Source: Nonomuraea angiospora (GTDB taxonomy: Bacteria; Actinomycetota; Actinomycetes; Streptosporangiales; Streptosporangiaceae). From it: 64,000 nt of DNA. The translations under genes were made by a program, and so were the position numbers. The stretch spans positions 1,984,001-2,048,000 of the forward strand of contig NZ_JADBEK010000001.1 of assembly GCF_014873145.1 (NCBI RefSeq). Reading direction: 5' to 3'. Below are positions 25,049 through 33,854 of the stretch, piece after piece (position 1 is the first letter of the stretch; the number at the start of each line of letters is the position of its first letter). The notes beneath the pieces were generated by a model, which saw nothing but the letters and a program-made list of their open reading frames with translations, was not told the origin of the DNA and ran no database searches.

Positions 25049-25198
25049 CTGTAACAACGTCCGGACCCTGCCGAGAGATCCACATCCCCGGCCGGCGGCG
25101 CGGCGCCCCGTCGTCGTGACCCCGGCGCCGCCGTACTCCGGACTCGTTCCTCCGCCCCACCCAGGTGGGCAGCCGTCCACGGGAAGGACCCCAGAACC

Positions 25199-26521
25199 AT
25201 GAGGAGATCACTCGTCCTCGTGAGCGCCGCGATCTCGGCGCTCGGACTGCTCACCGGCTGCTCGGCCGACGGGGACGGCTCGGGCTCCGGCAAGACGACC
25301 CTGAGCGTCGCCGCCCTCGAAGGCGGTTACGGCCGGGACATGTACGCCCAGGTCATCGAGGCGTACAAAGCCTCCCATCCCGGCGTCGACGTGCAGTTAA
25401 AGATCTCGAAGAGCATCGAGGACGAGATCACGCCGAACATGAAGGCCGGGCGCTTCCCGGACGTCGTGGTGCTCGGCCAGGGCCGCAAGGCCGCGCTCAC
25501 CGAGACGCTCATCAAGGACAAGGCCCTCGAGGACCTGACGCCCGTGCTCAAGGCCAAGGTCCCCGGCGAGGACAGGACCGTCGGCGACAAGCTCATCGAC
25601 GGCATCGTCGGCAACCTCAACACCAACCCGTACGGCACCGGCCAGACGTACACGATGCCGATGTACTACGCGCCGAGCGGGCTCTTCTACAACAAGGGAC
25701 TGTTCGCCCAGAAGGGCTGGAAGGTCCCGGCCACCTGGGACGAGATGTTCGCGCTCGGCGAGAAGGCCAAGCAGGAGAAGATCTCGCTGTTCACCTACCC
25801 GACCGCCGGATACCTCGACGCGTACTTCTTCGCCCTCCTCGCCGACGTCGGCGGGGAGCAGTTCTACACCGACGTCATGACGTACAAGCAGGGCGTCTGG
25901 CAGACGCCGCAGGCCCGGCAGGCGCTCGACCTCACCACCCGGCTGCTGAAATACGCCGCGCCGACCACGGTCGGGTACGCCAACGAGCAGGACTTCACCA
26001 AGAACCAGCAGTCGATCCTCGACAACAAGACGCTGTTCATGCCGAACGGAACCTGGGTCGTCGGCGAGATGAAGGACGCCCCGCGCGCCGCCGGCTTCGA
26101 GTGGGGCCTGACGCCGCTGCCGCCGGTCACCGTGGGCGGCAAGCGCTACATCACGACGTCGGTGGAGTCGGTCTGGGTCCCGGCCGCCGCCAAGAACAAG
26201 GACGCGGCGAAGGAGTTCGTCGCCTACCTGTACTCCGACGAGGCGGCGAAGATCTTCGCCAAGTCGAACGCCATCCAGCCCATCAAGGGCATCGCGAGCG
26301 GCCTGTCCGGGGAGAACGCCGAGTTCTACAAGGTCTACGACGAGACGACGGTCGAGGCGCTGGTCGGCGGCTTCGCGAGCACCGCGCCCGTCGAGGGCGT
26401 CGACATCAAGGCCACTCTCTTCGACACCGCCAACAGCATCATCAGCGGCGACAAGACCGAGGACCAGTGGCAGGCCGCGCTCAACGACGCCAGCGAGAAG
26501 CTGCGCCAGGCGGGTGGGTGA
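25199..26521 (+). CDS. ABC sugar transporter, solute-binding lipoprotein (family 1)
   Basis: Captures an oligosaccharide outside the membrane. 440 residues; a lipoprotein signal ends in LLTGC with C21 as the lipidated residue. The rest is a family-1 extracellular binding fold (about 35-430), with the typical ATWDEMFALGEKAK and FMPNGTWVVGEM segments. GGAAGG lies 13 nt before the ATG. It is the first gene of a six- or seven-gene operon and is preceded by the LacI-type operator. Ligand is not deducible; neighbouring beta-galactosidase and alpha-fucosidase suggest a fucosylated or galactosylated plant oligosaccharide. Confidence 0.92.
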   Translation: MRRSLVLVSAAISALGLLTGCSADGDGSGSGKTTLSVAALEGGYGRDMYAQVIEAYKASHPGVDVQLKISKSIEDEITPNMKAGRFPDVVVLGQGRKAALTETLIKDKALEDLTPVLKAKVPGEDRTVGDKLIDGIVGNLNTNPYGTGQTYTMPMYYAPSGLFYNKGLFAQKGWKVPATWDEMFALGEKAKQEKISLFTYPTAGYLDAYFFALLADVGGEQFYTDVMTYKQGVWQTPQARQALDLTTRLLKYAAPTTVGYANEQDFTKNQQSILDNKTLFMPNGTWVVGEMKDAPRAAGFEWGLTPLPPVTVGGKRYITTSVESVWVPAAAKNKDAAKEFVAYLYSDEAAKIFAKSNAIQPIKGIASGLSGENAEFYKVYDETTVEALVGGFASTAPVEGVDIKATLFDTANSIISGDKTEDQWQAALNDASEKLRQAGG

Positions 26522-26522
26522 G

Positions 26523-27428
26523 GTGACCGAGAGCAGCCCGGCGCGGCGGCGCGGCAACGGCGTCTTCGTGCTCGCCTGCCTCCTGCCCGCGCTCGTGCTC
26601 TTCGCGGTGTTCATGATCGTCCCGACCCTGAACGTGTTCCGGATGTCCCTCTACACCTGGAGCGGCTTCTCCCCTGACATGCGTTTCGTCGGGTTGGGCA
26701 ACTTCGCCCGGCTGCTCGACGACGCGCAGTTCGTCCGCGCGTTCCAGAACACCGTCGCGCTCCTGGTCGTCGTGACCGTCGTGACGATGGGCACGGGCCT
26801 GTTCCTCGCGGCCATCATGACCCGGCAACGGCTGCGGGGCCGGACGGTGTACCGGTTCGTCCTGTACGTGCCGAGCGTGCTGTCCGTGGTCGTGATCGCG
26901 GCGATCTTCTCCGCGATCTTCGACCAGAAGAACGGCCTGCTCAACGGCACCCTGCGGCTGCTGTCGCTCGACGGCCTGCAGCAGATCTGGCTCGGCGACC
27001 AGCAGCTCGTGCTCTGGTCCGTCGCGATCGCGATGGTCTGGCAGTCGCTCGGCTACTACATGGTCCTCTACATGTCCGGCATGGCGAGCATCCCGGAGGA
27101 GATCTACGAGGCCTCCGCGCTCGACGGCGCGTCCGCGGGGCGGCAGTTCTTCGCCATCACGCTGCCGCTCATCTGGCAGAACCTGCGCACGACGCTGACG
27201 TTCTTCGTCATGAGCGCGGTCAACCTCAGCTTCGTCCTGGTCCGCGCGATGACCGGCGGCGGGCCCGACGGCTCCTCCGAGGTCCTGCTGAGCTACATGT
27301 ACAAGCAGGCGTACACGAACTCGTCGTACGGCTACGGCATGGCCATCGGCGTCGCCGTCTTCGCCTTCTCGTTCTTCGTGTCGCTGCTGGTCAGCCGGGC
27401 GACGCGGCGCGAGCCCCTCCAGTTCTGA
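26523..27428 (+). CDS. ABC sugar permease, MalF-like
   Basis: Membrane subunit of the oligosaccharide importer. About 301 residues with six membrane helices and the EAA loop EEIYEASALDGASAGRQFF near residue 195, which docks the ATPase. The GTG at 26523 lies 1 nt after the preceding stop, with GGTGGG upstream; GTG 26514 is an alternative. It acts with the next permease. No ATP-binding subunit is encoded in the locus, so a shared MsiK-type ATPase elsewhere in the genome is expected, as is usual in actinomycetes. Confidence 0.92.
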   Translation: MTESSPARRRGNGVFVLACLLPALVLFAVFMIVPTLNVFRMSLYTWSGFSPDMRFVGLGNFARLLDDAQFVRAFQNTVALLVVVTVVTMGTGLFLAAIMTRQRLRGRTVYRFVLYVPSVLSVVVIAAIFSAIFDQKNGLLNGTLRLLSLDGLQQIWLGDQQLVLWSVAIAMVWQSLGYYMVLYMSGMASIPEEIYEASALDGASAGRQFFAITLPLIWQNLRTTLTFFVMSAVNLSFVLVRAMTGGGPDGSSEVLLSYMYKQAYTNSSYGYGMAIGVAVFAFSFFVSLLVSRATRREPLQF

Positions 27429-27439
27429 GGACCGCCACC

Positions 27440-28306
27440 ATGACCACGATCAAGCGCGCCGGAAGGCCGCTGACCTACGTCCTCGTCACCGCGATCGCCC
27501 TGGCCATCGCGGTGCCGGTCGGCTGGGTGCTGCTCGCCTCGCTCAAGGAGAAGGGCGAGTTCTACGGCAGCCCCTGGACGCTGCCGGAGGGCCTGCACCT
27601 CCAGAACTACGCCGACGCGTTCGTCACCGCCCGCATGGGCCAGTACTTCTTCACCTCGGTGCTGGTCACGGTGCTCGGGCTGGTGTTCGTCGTGGCCGTC
27701 TCCGTCCCGGCGGCCTACGTCATCGCCCGGTACGAGTTCCGCGGCCGCGGCCTCGTCGAGCTCGCCATGCTCGCCGGGCTGTTCGTCAACGTCAACTACA
27801 TCGTCGTGCCGATCTTCCTCATGCTCGTCGGCTGGGACCGCGCGCTCGCCGGCGTGTTCCCCGACGGCTTCTTCATCGACAACCCCGGCGTCCTCTCGCT
27901 CGTCTACGCGGCCACGTCGATCCCGTTCACCATCTACCTGCTCACCGCGTACTTCCGGTCGATCCCGGCCGACTACGAGGAGGCCGCGGCCCTGGACGGG
28001 GCCTCCCGCCTCCAGGTCATGGTCAGGGTGATGCTGCCGATGGCGCGGCCGGCGCTCACCACCGTGATCCTGTTCAACTTCCTGGCCTACTGGAACGACT
28101 TCATCATCGCGCTCACCCTGCTACCCGGCGAGGGCAAGACGCTGCAGGTGGGCCTGCTCAACCTGATGACCGCGCAGAAGGCGGCGGCCGACTACGGGCG
28201 GCTGTACGCCGGCATGGTCATCGTGATCGTCCCCGTCCTCGTCCTCTACGCGCTGATCCAGCGCCGGCTCATCGAAGGCATGGCATCCGGCGGCGTGAAG
28301 GGCTGA
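27440..28306 (+). CDS. ABC sugar permease, MalG-like
   Basis: Second membrane subunit of the importer, 288 residues, six helices, with the EAA loop DYEEAAALDGASRLQVMVRV near residue 180. ATG 27440 follows GAGGACCGCC. It is 11 nt downstream of the first permease and clearly in the same operon. A small inverted repeat (GTTTCC-CAGAGA-GGAAAC, 28315-28332) follows and covers the ribosome-binding site of the next gene. Confidence 0.92.
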   Translation: MTTIKRAGRPLTYVLVTAIALAIAVPVGWVLLASLKEKGEFYGSPWTLPEGLHLQNYADAFVTARMGQYFFTSVLVTVLGLVFVVAVSVPAAYVIARYEFRGRGLVELAMLAGLFVNVNYIVVPIFLMLVGWDRALAGVFPDGFFIDNPGVLSLVYAATSIPFTIYLLTAYFRSIPADYEEAAALDGASRLQVMVRVMLPMARPALTTVILFNFLAYWNDFIIALTLLPGEGKTLQVGLLNLMTAQKAAADYGRLYAGMVIVIVPVLVLYALIQRRLIEGMASGGVKG

Positions 28307-28335
28307 CCGGCCCGTTTCCCAGAGAGGAAACCGTC

Positions 28336-28515
28336 TTGAAGGATTCGACGCGCAGCGTGCTGCTCGTCACCGCCCGCACGCTCGTCGCGGCCGGCTGCGT
28401 CGCCGTCGTCGTCGCCGCCCGTACGACGGCCGGGTGGGGCAGCCTCGCGATCATGCTCGCGGCACTGGTCGGGCTGCTGGCCGTGCTGGCCTCGTACAAC
28501 CGGCGGTTCCGGTGA
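28336..28515 (+). CDS. 59-residue membrane protein in sugar operon
   Basis: A TTG start preceded by GAGAGGAAA opens 59 codons. The peptide has two hydrophobic helices (about 8-29 and 35-53) separated by RTTAGWG, with an Arg-rich end (NRRFR). Its stop overlaps the GTG of the fucosidase gene as GTGA, so it is in the translated, coupled part of the operon. Short two-helix proteins occur in other actinobacterial sugar ABC operons; I cannot assign a function. A role in tuning the permease complex is speculation. Confidence 0.7.
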   Translation: MKDSTRSVLLVTARTLVAAGCVAVVVAARTTAGWGSLAIMLAALVGLLAVLASYNRRFR

Positions 28516-29924
28516 CTACTCGGACACTGGCGGCGGTGCGGCCGAGCGAGCGCCAGCTCGCGTGGCAGGCGATGGAGTTCTACGGCTTCGTCCACTTCGG
28601 CATGAACACGATGACGGACCGGGAGTGGGGCGAGGGCCACGACGACCCGGCGGCCTTCGACCCGGCCGGGCTCGACGCCGACCAGTGGGTCAGGGCGCTC
28701 AAGGCCGCCGGGATGACCGGCGTGATCCTCACCTGCAAGCACCACGACGGCTTCTGCCTGTGGCCGAGCGACGTCACCTCCTACTCGGTCGCCGCGTCGC
28801 CCTGGCGCGGCGGGCGCGGCGACGTGGTCGCGGAGGTCTCGGAGGCGGCGCGGCGGCACGGCCTGCGGTTCGGGATCTACCTGTCGCCCTGGGACCGCAC
28901 CGAGGCGTCCTACGGCAGCGGGAGCGCGTACGACGACTTCTACGTCGCCCAGCTCACCGAGCTGCTCACCCGGTACGGGCCGGTGTTCACGGTGTGGCTG
29001 GACGGCGCGAACGGCGAGGGCCCCAACGGCAGGCGCCAGGTGTACGACTGGGAGCGGTACTACGCGGTGGTCCGCGAGCTGCAGCCGGACGCGGTCATCA
29101 GCGTGTGCGGGCCCGACGTCCGCTGGTGCGGCAACGAGGCCGGGAGCACCCGCCCCGACGAGTGGAGCGTCGTCCCGCGGGCCCTGCTGGACGCCGAGCG
29201 GATCGCGGACCGCTCGCAGCAGGCGGACGACGGCACGTTCGCCCGGCTGGTCCGCAGTGACGACCTCGACCTCGGCAGCCGCGCCGCCCTGGCGGGGCAC
29301 GAGGACGACCTGGTCTGGTACCCGGCGGAGGTGAACACCTCGATCCGGCCCGGCTGGTTCCACCACCCGGCCGAGGACGGCATGGTCCGCCCGGCGGAGG
29401 AGCTGTTCGGCATCTACCTGCGGGCCGTCGGCGGCAACTCCTGCTTCCTGCTCAACGTCCCGCCCGCCCGCGACGGGCTGCTGCGGGACGCCGACGTGGC
29501 GGTGCTGGAGCGGCTCGGGCGGCTCGTCGAGGACTTCCGGGCGCGGCGCGTATCGGCGACCGCGACGGTGTCGTCCGGTACGGCGGGCGACGTCGCCACC
29601 GCGTGGCCCGGCGGGGGCGGTACGCCGTGGCGTCCGGACGCCGCCGACCCCCTGCCGGGCGTGCGGCTCGAGTTCGCGCGGCCCCGCACGGTCGAGGCGG
29701 TCGTGGTGGGCGAGGACATCACGGAGGGGCAGCGGGTCGAGCACGTCGTCGTGCGGGGCCGCCGGGACGGGCGGTGGACGACGCTCGCGCAGGCGAACGC
29801 GGTCGGCTACCAGCGCATCCTGACGTTCCCGCCGGCCGAGGTGGACGCCGTGCTGGTCGAGATGCCACAGGCCCGGGACACCCCCGTCGTCGCCCACGTG
29901 ACCGCGATCGGAGCAACGCCATGA
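28512..29924 (+). CDS. GH29 alpha-L-fucosidase
   Basis: Releases alpha-linked fucose. 470 residues without a signal peptide, so it should act on imported oligosaccharides. The catalytic barrel (about 15-340) carries the conserved YGFVHFGMNT, CKHHDGFCLWPS and nucleophile D164 in VWLDGANG. A C-terminal F5/8-type beta-sandwich begins at about 350. The GTG at 28512 overlaps the preceding stop (GTGA), and the gene's own stop overlaps the next ATG (ATGA), so three genes are coupled. With GH35 it could strip fucosyl-galactosyl side chains; linkage specificity is not deducible. Confidence 0.9.
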   Translation: MTTRTLAAVRPSERQLAWQAMEFYGFVHFGMNTMTDREWGEGHDDPAAFDPAGLDADQWVRALKAAGMTGVILTCKHHDGFCLWPSDVTSYSVAASPWRGGRGDVVAEVSEAARRHGLRFGIYLSPWDRTEASYGSGSAYDDFYVAQLTELLTRYGPVFTVWLDGANGEGPNGRRQVYDWERYYAVVRELQPDAVISVCGPDVRWCGNEAGSTRPDEWSVVPRALLDAERIADRSQQADDGTFARLVRSDDLDLGSRAALAGHEDDLVWYPAEVNTSIRPGWFHHPAEDGMVRPAEELFGIYLRAVGGNSCFLLNVPPARDGLLRDADVAVLERLGRLVEDFRARRVSATATVSSGTAGDVATAWPGGGGTPWRPDAADPLPGVRLEFARPRTVEAVVVGEDITEGQRVEHVVVRGRRDGRWTTLAQANAVGYQRILTFPPAEVDAVLVEMPQARDTPVVAHVTAIGATP

Positions 29925-31063
29925 AGGCCGTCCTCACGAAGAGCCCCGCTGGAAAGGCCACCGCCGGAAGGGGCACCGCCGGAAGGAACCCCACCCGAAG
30001 GAACGCCGCAGGAAAGGCCCCCGCAGGCGCTCGTAGGCGGTCACCCCGCGCGGCCGTCCTCCTCGCCGCCGTGGTGGCCGCCCTCGCCGCGCTGGTGCTC
30101 GGCGGCGCGGCGCTCGCCCAGCGCACCGACGAGGTCGCCTCCCTCGACGGCCACGCCGTCACCCGCGACGAGCTGCTCTTCCACATGCGCCGCCTCACAC
30201 CCCAGGTGGAGAACGAGTTACGCAACCAGTACCGGCTCCAGGGCGCGATCGACTGGAACGCGAAAACCGGCGACCAGACCGCCCTCCAGCGGCTCGCGGC
30301 CCGCGCGCTCGACGAGATCCGGCGGGACAAGACGGCGCTCCTCCTCGCCCAGGAGCAGCCCCTGATCGGCTCCGTCGACCACGCGGGCTTCCTCGCCGAG
30401 CTGGCCGCCGAGAACGAGCGGCGCGCCGACGCCATCGCCAGGGGCCAGGTCGTCTACGGCCTGGCGGAGTTCTCCCCCGAGGAGTACTACACGCACCGGC
30501 TCACCGGGCTCACGACGGGCCTGAAGCAGCGGCTCAGCGCGAACGGCCCGCTCCGGGTGGGCGACGCCGAGGTCCGGCGGGCGTTCGACGCCGACCGGGA
30601 CTCCTGGAGCGCCAACGCGACCACGTACACGTACGCGAAGCTCGTGGTGCCGGTGCCCGACGGCGCCTCCGCCGGCTACCCGGCCCGGCTCCAGCGGCGG
30701 GTGGCCGCCGCCGGCCGGCTGGCGGAGCTCGCGGACCGCGAGCCCGGCGCCAGGCTCACGACCGCCACGCAGCACGGCGGCGGCTCGGCCGCCCACGACC
30801 AGGAGCTCATGGCCGTGCTGGGCAAGCTCGCGCCGGGCCAGGTCTCCGGCCCGGTCCCGGGCACCGGCCAGATCACGTACTACCAGCTCAACGGCAAGAC
30901 CGTCGACGAGGACGCGGCGTTCGCCGAGTACTCGCGGCGGATCCGGCAGTCGCTCATCGAGGAGAAATTCGACCAGTTCCTCCAGCGCCGGGTGGACAGC
31001 AGCGTCTTCAAGGTCGACACGGCGGCGGTGGACGCCATCAACGCAGAGGATGTTCAACAGTGA
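29921..31063 (+). CDS. Membrane-anchored SurA/PrsA-like foldase (putative peptidyl-prolyl isomerase)
   Basis: 380 residues: a basic, Gly/Ala-rich cytoplasmic tail (about 1-42), one membrane anchor (about 44-66), then an extracytoplasmic helical region of SurA N-terminal type (about 70-215) and a parvulin-like segment (about 215-330) with a degenerate PPIase core. ATG 29921 overlaps the fucosidase stop (ATGA), and its stop overlaps the GTG of the secreted beta-helix protein (GTGA). That coupling suggests a dedicated folding factor for the 790-residue product. I infer the family from layout and motifs such as LDGHAVTRDELLFHMRRL; isomerase activity is doubtful. Confidence 0.65.
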   Translation: MKAVLTKSPAGKATAGRGTAGRNPTRRNAAGKAPAGARRRSPRAAVLLAAVVAALAALVLGGAALAQRTDEVASLDGHAVTRDELLFHMRRLTPQVENELRNQYRLQGAIDWNAKTGDQTALQRLAARALDEIRRDKTALLLAQEQPLIGSVDHAGFLAELAAENERRADAIARGQVVYGLAEFSPEEYYTHRLTGLTTGLKQRLSANGPLRVGDAEVRRAFDADRDSWSANATTYTYAKLVVPVPDGASAGYPARLQRRVAAAGRLAELADREPGARLTTATQHGGGSAAHDQELMAVLGKLAPGQVSGPVPGTGQITYYQLNGKTVDEDAAFAEYSRRIRQSLIEEKFDQFLQRRVDSSVFKVDTAAVDAINAEDVQQ

Positions 31064-33432
31064 AACCTGTCGGTACCGCACCCCCCGCCCCATCGCCCGC
31101 GCCGGCCCGCCGGCGGCCCGTGGCCCGGGCGCTCCGCGCGGGCCTCACCGCCCTGTTCTCCGCGCTGCTCGCCGTGCTGCTCGCGGGATCGCTCGCGCCC
31201 GCCGCGAGCGCCGCCAAGACCCCCGACCGCTCCTCCCCCGCCGCCGCCAAGAAGGCGGACTTCCCGGGCAACACGCCGAACCCGACGGGCGGCAAGGACT
31301 ACTTCATCGACGCCACGACCGGCCGCGACAACGCGGCCGGGACCTCGCCGCAGACCGCCTGGCGCACCCTGGCCAAGGCGAACGCGACGACGTTCAAGCC
31401 CGGCGACCGCATCCTGCTCAAGGCCGGCGAGCAGTGGAACAACGAGCAGCTGTGGCCGAAGGGCTCCGGCGGCGCGGGCAAGCCGATCACCATCTCGGCC
31501 TACGGCGACCCGCGCGCCCGCCGGCCCTACATCGCGACGAACGGCAGGGTGCCGAGCCCCTTCCGGGCGGACGGCACGAAGAACCCCGACACGGTCGGCC
31601 GGACCGGCGCCATCGTGCTGCGCAACCAGCAGTACTTCGAGATCGACAACGTCGAGCTGTCCAACGACGACAACTTCGCCACCGACATCACGACGGGGAC
31701 CTACGTCCGCGACGGCATCATGGTCTCCATCAACGCCGACCTGCTGCCGGCCGGCGCGGACAGCGTCATGGACCACTTCCGGATCTCCAACGTGTACGTC
31801 CACGACCTCGACGGCCCGAGCACCTGGCAGAAGATCCACTACGGCGGCGTCAACTTCCAGGTCTTCGGCAGCAAGAGCTACAAGTCGTACGGCACCGGCG
31901 GCCACCACTTCAAGGACGTCCGGATCGAGAACAACACCTTCGTGAAGGTCGAGCTGCACGCCGTGCAGTTCTCGTTCAACTGGTTCGCCGCCGACGGAGC
32001 CGACGCCGGCCAGTACGACGAGAGCGGGAAGTTCCACGAGGGCTGGGAGCAGCTCTGGGTGCGGACCCGCGACCTGTACAGCCGTGACGTCTACATCGGC
32101 CACAACTACGCGGAGAGCGTCGGCCAGGGCGCGTTCCAGTTCGCCAACGCCAAGAACATGACCGTCGAGTACAACGAGGTCAACGGCTTCCTCAAGCGCT
32201 ACAACGCGGTGTCCTGCGGCCTCTACCTGTGGGCGGGCGCCGACTCGGTCATGCAGTTCAACGAGGTCTACGGCGGCCCGGACAACGAGTACGACGGCAC
32301 CCCGTGGGACCTGGAGTACACCAACTTCAACGTCACCTACCAGTTCAACTACTCGCACGACAACGCCGCGGGCTGGATGGCGTACATGGGCAACAGCTCC
32401 AACTCGGTCGCCCGCTACAACCTGAGCGTCAACGACAACGGCGTGCTGGTGAAGAACATGTTGTCGACGAACTACTCGCCGACCTACTTCACGAACAACA
32501 CCTTCGTGTACGACGGCGCGGACCTCGACTACGTGCACGACGAGACGTTCCTGAGCACCGTCTACTTCCTCAACAACATCTTCTACAACACCTCCGCGAC
32601 GAGGCCGACGCCCTGGTACCGCCGTACCGGCGCGCTGCGCCAGGCGGTGTTCTCCAACAACGACTACTACGAGGCCGGCGGCACCCACTCCACCCAGGAA
32701 CCGGCCGACCGGGCCGGCCTGCGCGCCGACCCGAGGTTCGTCGGCGACCCGGCGAAGTACGTCACCGGAGCGGGCGTGGACCGGATCCGGACGGCCGCCG
32801 CGCACTTCAAGCTCCGCGACGACTCCCCGCTCATCGACGCCGGCCGCTACAACCCCCACCTGGGCACCGAGGACTTCCTCGGCACCCACATCTACTACGG
32901 CAACGCGCCGGACATCGGCATGGCGGAGAGCCCGATCGGCGAGAAGGTCGCCAACCCGGTGGACGACGACCCCATCGAGAACGAGCCCGGAGACGGCCGG
33001 GTCAACCTGGCCCTCGGCAAGCCGGTCACCGCCGGCTCGACCCACCCCGGCCAGAACGGCACACTCGTCGCGAGAAACCTGACCGACGGCGACCCGGCGA
33101 CCCGCTGGGCGGCGGCCGACGACGCGACCTACCCGATCACGCTCGACATCGACTTCGGCGCGGCCACCACCTTCGACGAGGTCTACCTGGACGAGTACAC
33201 CGATTCGGGCACCAACCCGCGGGTCCAGACGTTCGACCTGCAGCGGTGGGACGCCGGGACCGGCGCCTGGGTGACGTTCGCCAGTCGCGCCGACGGCATC
33301 GGGCACGACCGGTCCGTGACCGGCTTCGGCAGCGTCACGACCTCCCGGCTCCGGGTGTCGCTCACCGGGAAGGTGCCGGGCGAGGTGTACACCCCGACGA
33401 TGACCGAGATCGCCGTCTACCACGCCGCCTAG
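31060..33432 (+). CDS. Secreted right-handed beta-helix protein with F5/8C (CBM32-like) domain
   Basis: 790 residues. A long signal region (1-51, ASA site) is followed by a parallel beta-helix (about 75-620) rich in N-N-T-F, Y-N-E-V and N-Y-S-H-D-N type coils, and a C-terminal F5/8 type C carbohydrate-binding domain (about 650-788, LALGKPVTAGSTHPGQNG). Such architecture occurs in polysaccharide lyases and in glycosidases such as GH141; I cannot place the active site. GTG 31060 overlaps the preceding stop. As the only secreted enzyme of the operon, it probably makes the oligosaccharide that the ABC system imports. Confidence 0.78.
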   Translation: MKPVGTAPPAPSPAPARRRPVARALRAGLTALFSALLAVLLAGSLAPAASAAKTPDRSSPAAAKKADFPGNTPNPTGGKDYFIDATTGRDNAAGTSPQTAWRTLAKANATTFKPGDRILLKAGEQWNNEQLWPKGSGGAGKPITISAYGDPRARRPYIATNGRVPSPFRADGTKNPDTVGRTGAIVLRNQQYFEIDNVELSNDDNFATDITTGTYVRDGIMVSINADLLPAGADSVMDHFRISNVYVHDLDGPSTWQKIHYGGVNFQVFGSKSYKSYGTGGHHFKDVRIENNTFVKVELHAVQFSFNWFAADGADAGQYDESGKFHEGWEQLWVRTRDLYSRDVYIGHNYAESVGQGAFQFANAKNMTVEYNEVNGFLKRYNAVSCGLYLWAGADSVMQFNEVYGGPDNEYDGTPWDLEYTNFNVTYQFNYSHDNAAGWMAYMGNSSNSVARYNLSVNDNGVLVKNMLSTNYSPTYFTNNTFVYDGADLDYVHDETFLSTVYFLNNIFYNTSATRPTPWYRRTGALRQAVFSNNDYYEAGGTHSTQEPADRAGLRADPRFVGDPAKYVTGAGVDRIRTAAAHFKLRDDSPLIDAGRYNPHLGTEDFLGTHIYYGNAPDIGMAESPIGEKVANPVDDDPIENEPGDGRVNLALGKPVTAGSTHPGQNGTLVARNLTDGDPATRWAAADDATYPITLDIDFGAATTFDEVYLDEYTDSGTNPRVQTFDLQRWDAGTGAWVTFASRADGIGHDRSVTGFGSVTTSRLRVSLTGKVPGEVYTPTMTEIAVYHAA

Positions 33433-33442
33433 CTGTGGTGAC

Positions 33443-33469
33443 GCGGGCGGGTGGCTGCCACCCGCCCGC
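33443..33469 (+). terminator. Terminator at end of oligosaccharide operon
   Basis: GCGGGCGGGTGGC and its exact complement form a 13-bp stem with a minimal loop, 11 nt after the stop codon. No T-run follows, as is common in actinomycetes. Confidence 0.75.
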
Positions 33470-33623
33470 TCGGATCGCAGACCGCGACTGCGGGACCCGG
33501 GCGCGCAGGCGCCCCGGGCATAGGCCCGCAAACCCGGACACCTTGCCTGACCTGCAACAACACTCCGAACAACCACCGACAACCGAGCATCAAACCCGGC
33601 AGACCACAACACCGGGGAGCACC

Positions 33624-33854
33624 ATGAGAACTGGAACGAGAGCAGCCCTCGCCGTCATCACCGGCGCCCTCACCACCACCGCCACGTTCCTCGTCACCGC
33701 CGCCCTCAGCCCCGTCCCGACCCCCGCCCGGCCCACCCTCCAGCCGCCCAGGCCCCACTGCGCCACCGGCCACGGCACCTGGCACCCCATCAAACGGGCG
33801 TGCCGCCGCGACCCCGTCGGCCGGGTTCGCGAACTCAGCCCAGCTCGGCCATGA
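33624..33854 (+). CDS. Small exported peptide, 76 residues, unknown
   Basis: The ATG follows GGGGAG at good spacing. The N-terminus has Arg residues and a hydrophobic helix (about 8-30), then a Pro-rich stretch and a short C-x13-C segment (HCATGHGTWHPIKRAC) that could form one disulfide. It resembles a small secreted or membrane-anchored peptide. The last 20 bp overlap the antisense end of the decayed glycosyltransferase, so its C-terminus may be recent. I recognise no family. Confidence 0.45.
   Translation: MRTGTRAALAVITGALTTTATFLVTAALSPVPTPARPTLQPPRPHCATGHGTWHPIKRACRRDPVGRVRELSPARP

Noticed and set aside
25199..29924. Search for an ABC ATPase in the sugar operon
   Set aside because: No Walker A/ABC signature gene is present; actinomycetes commonly share one MsiK-type ATPase, so its absence is not a defect.
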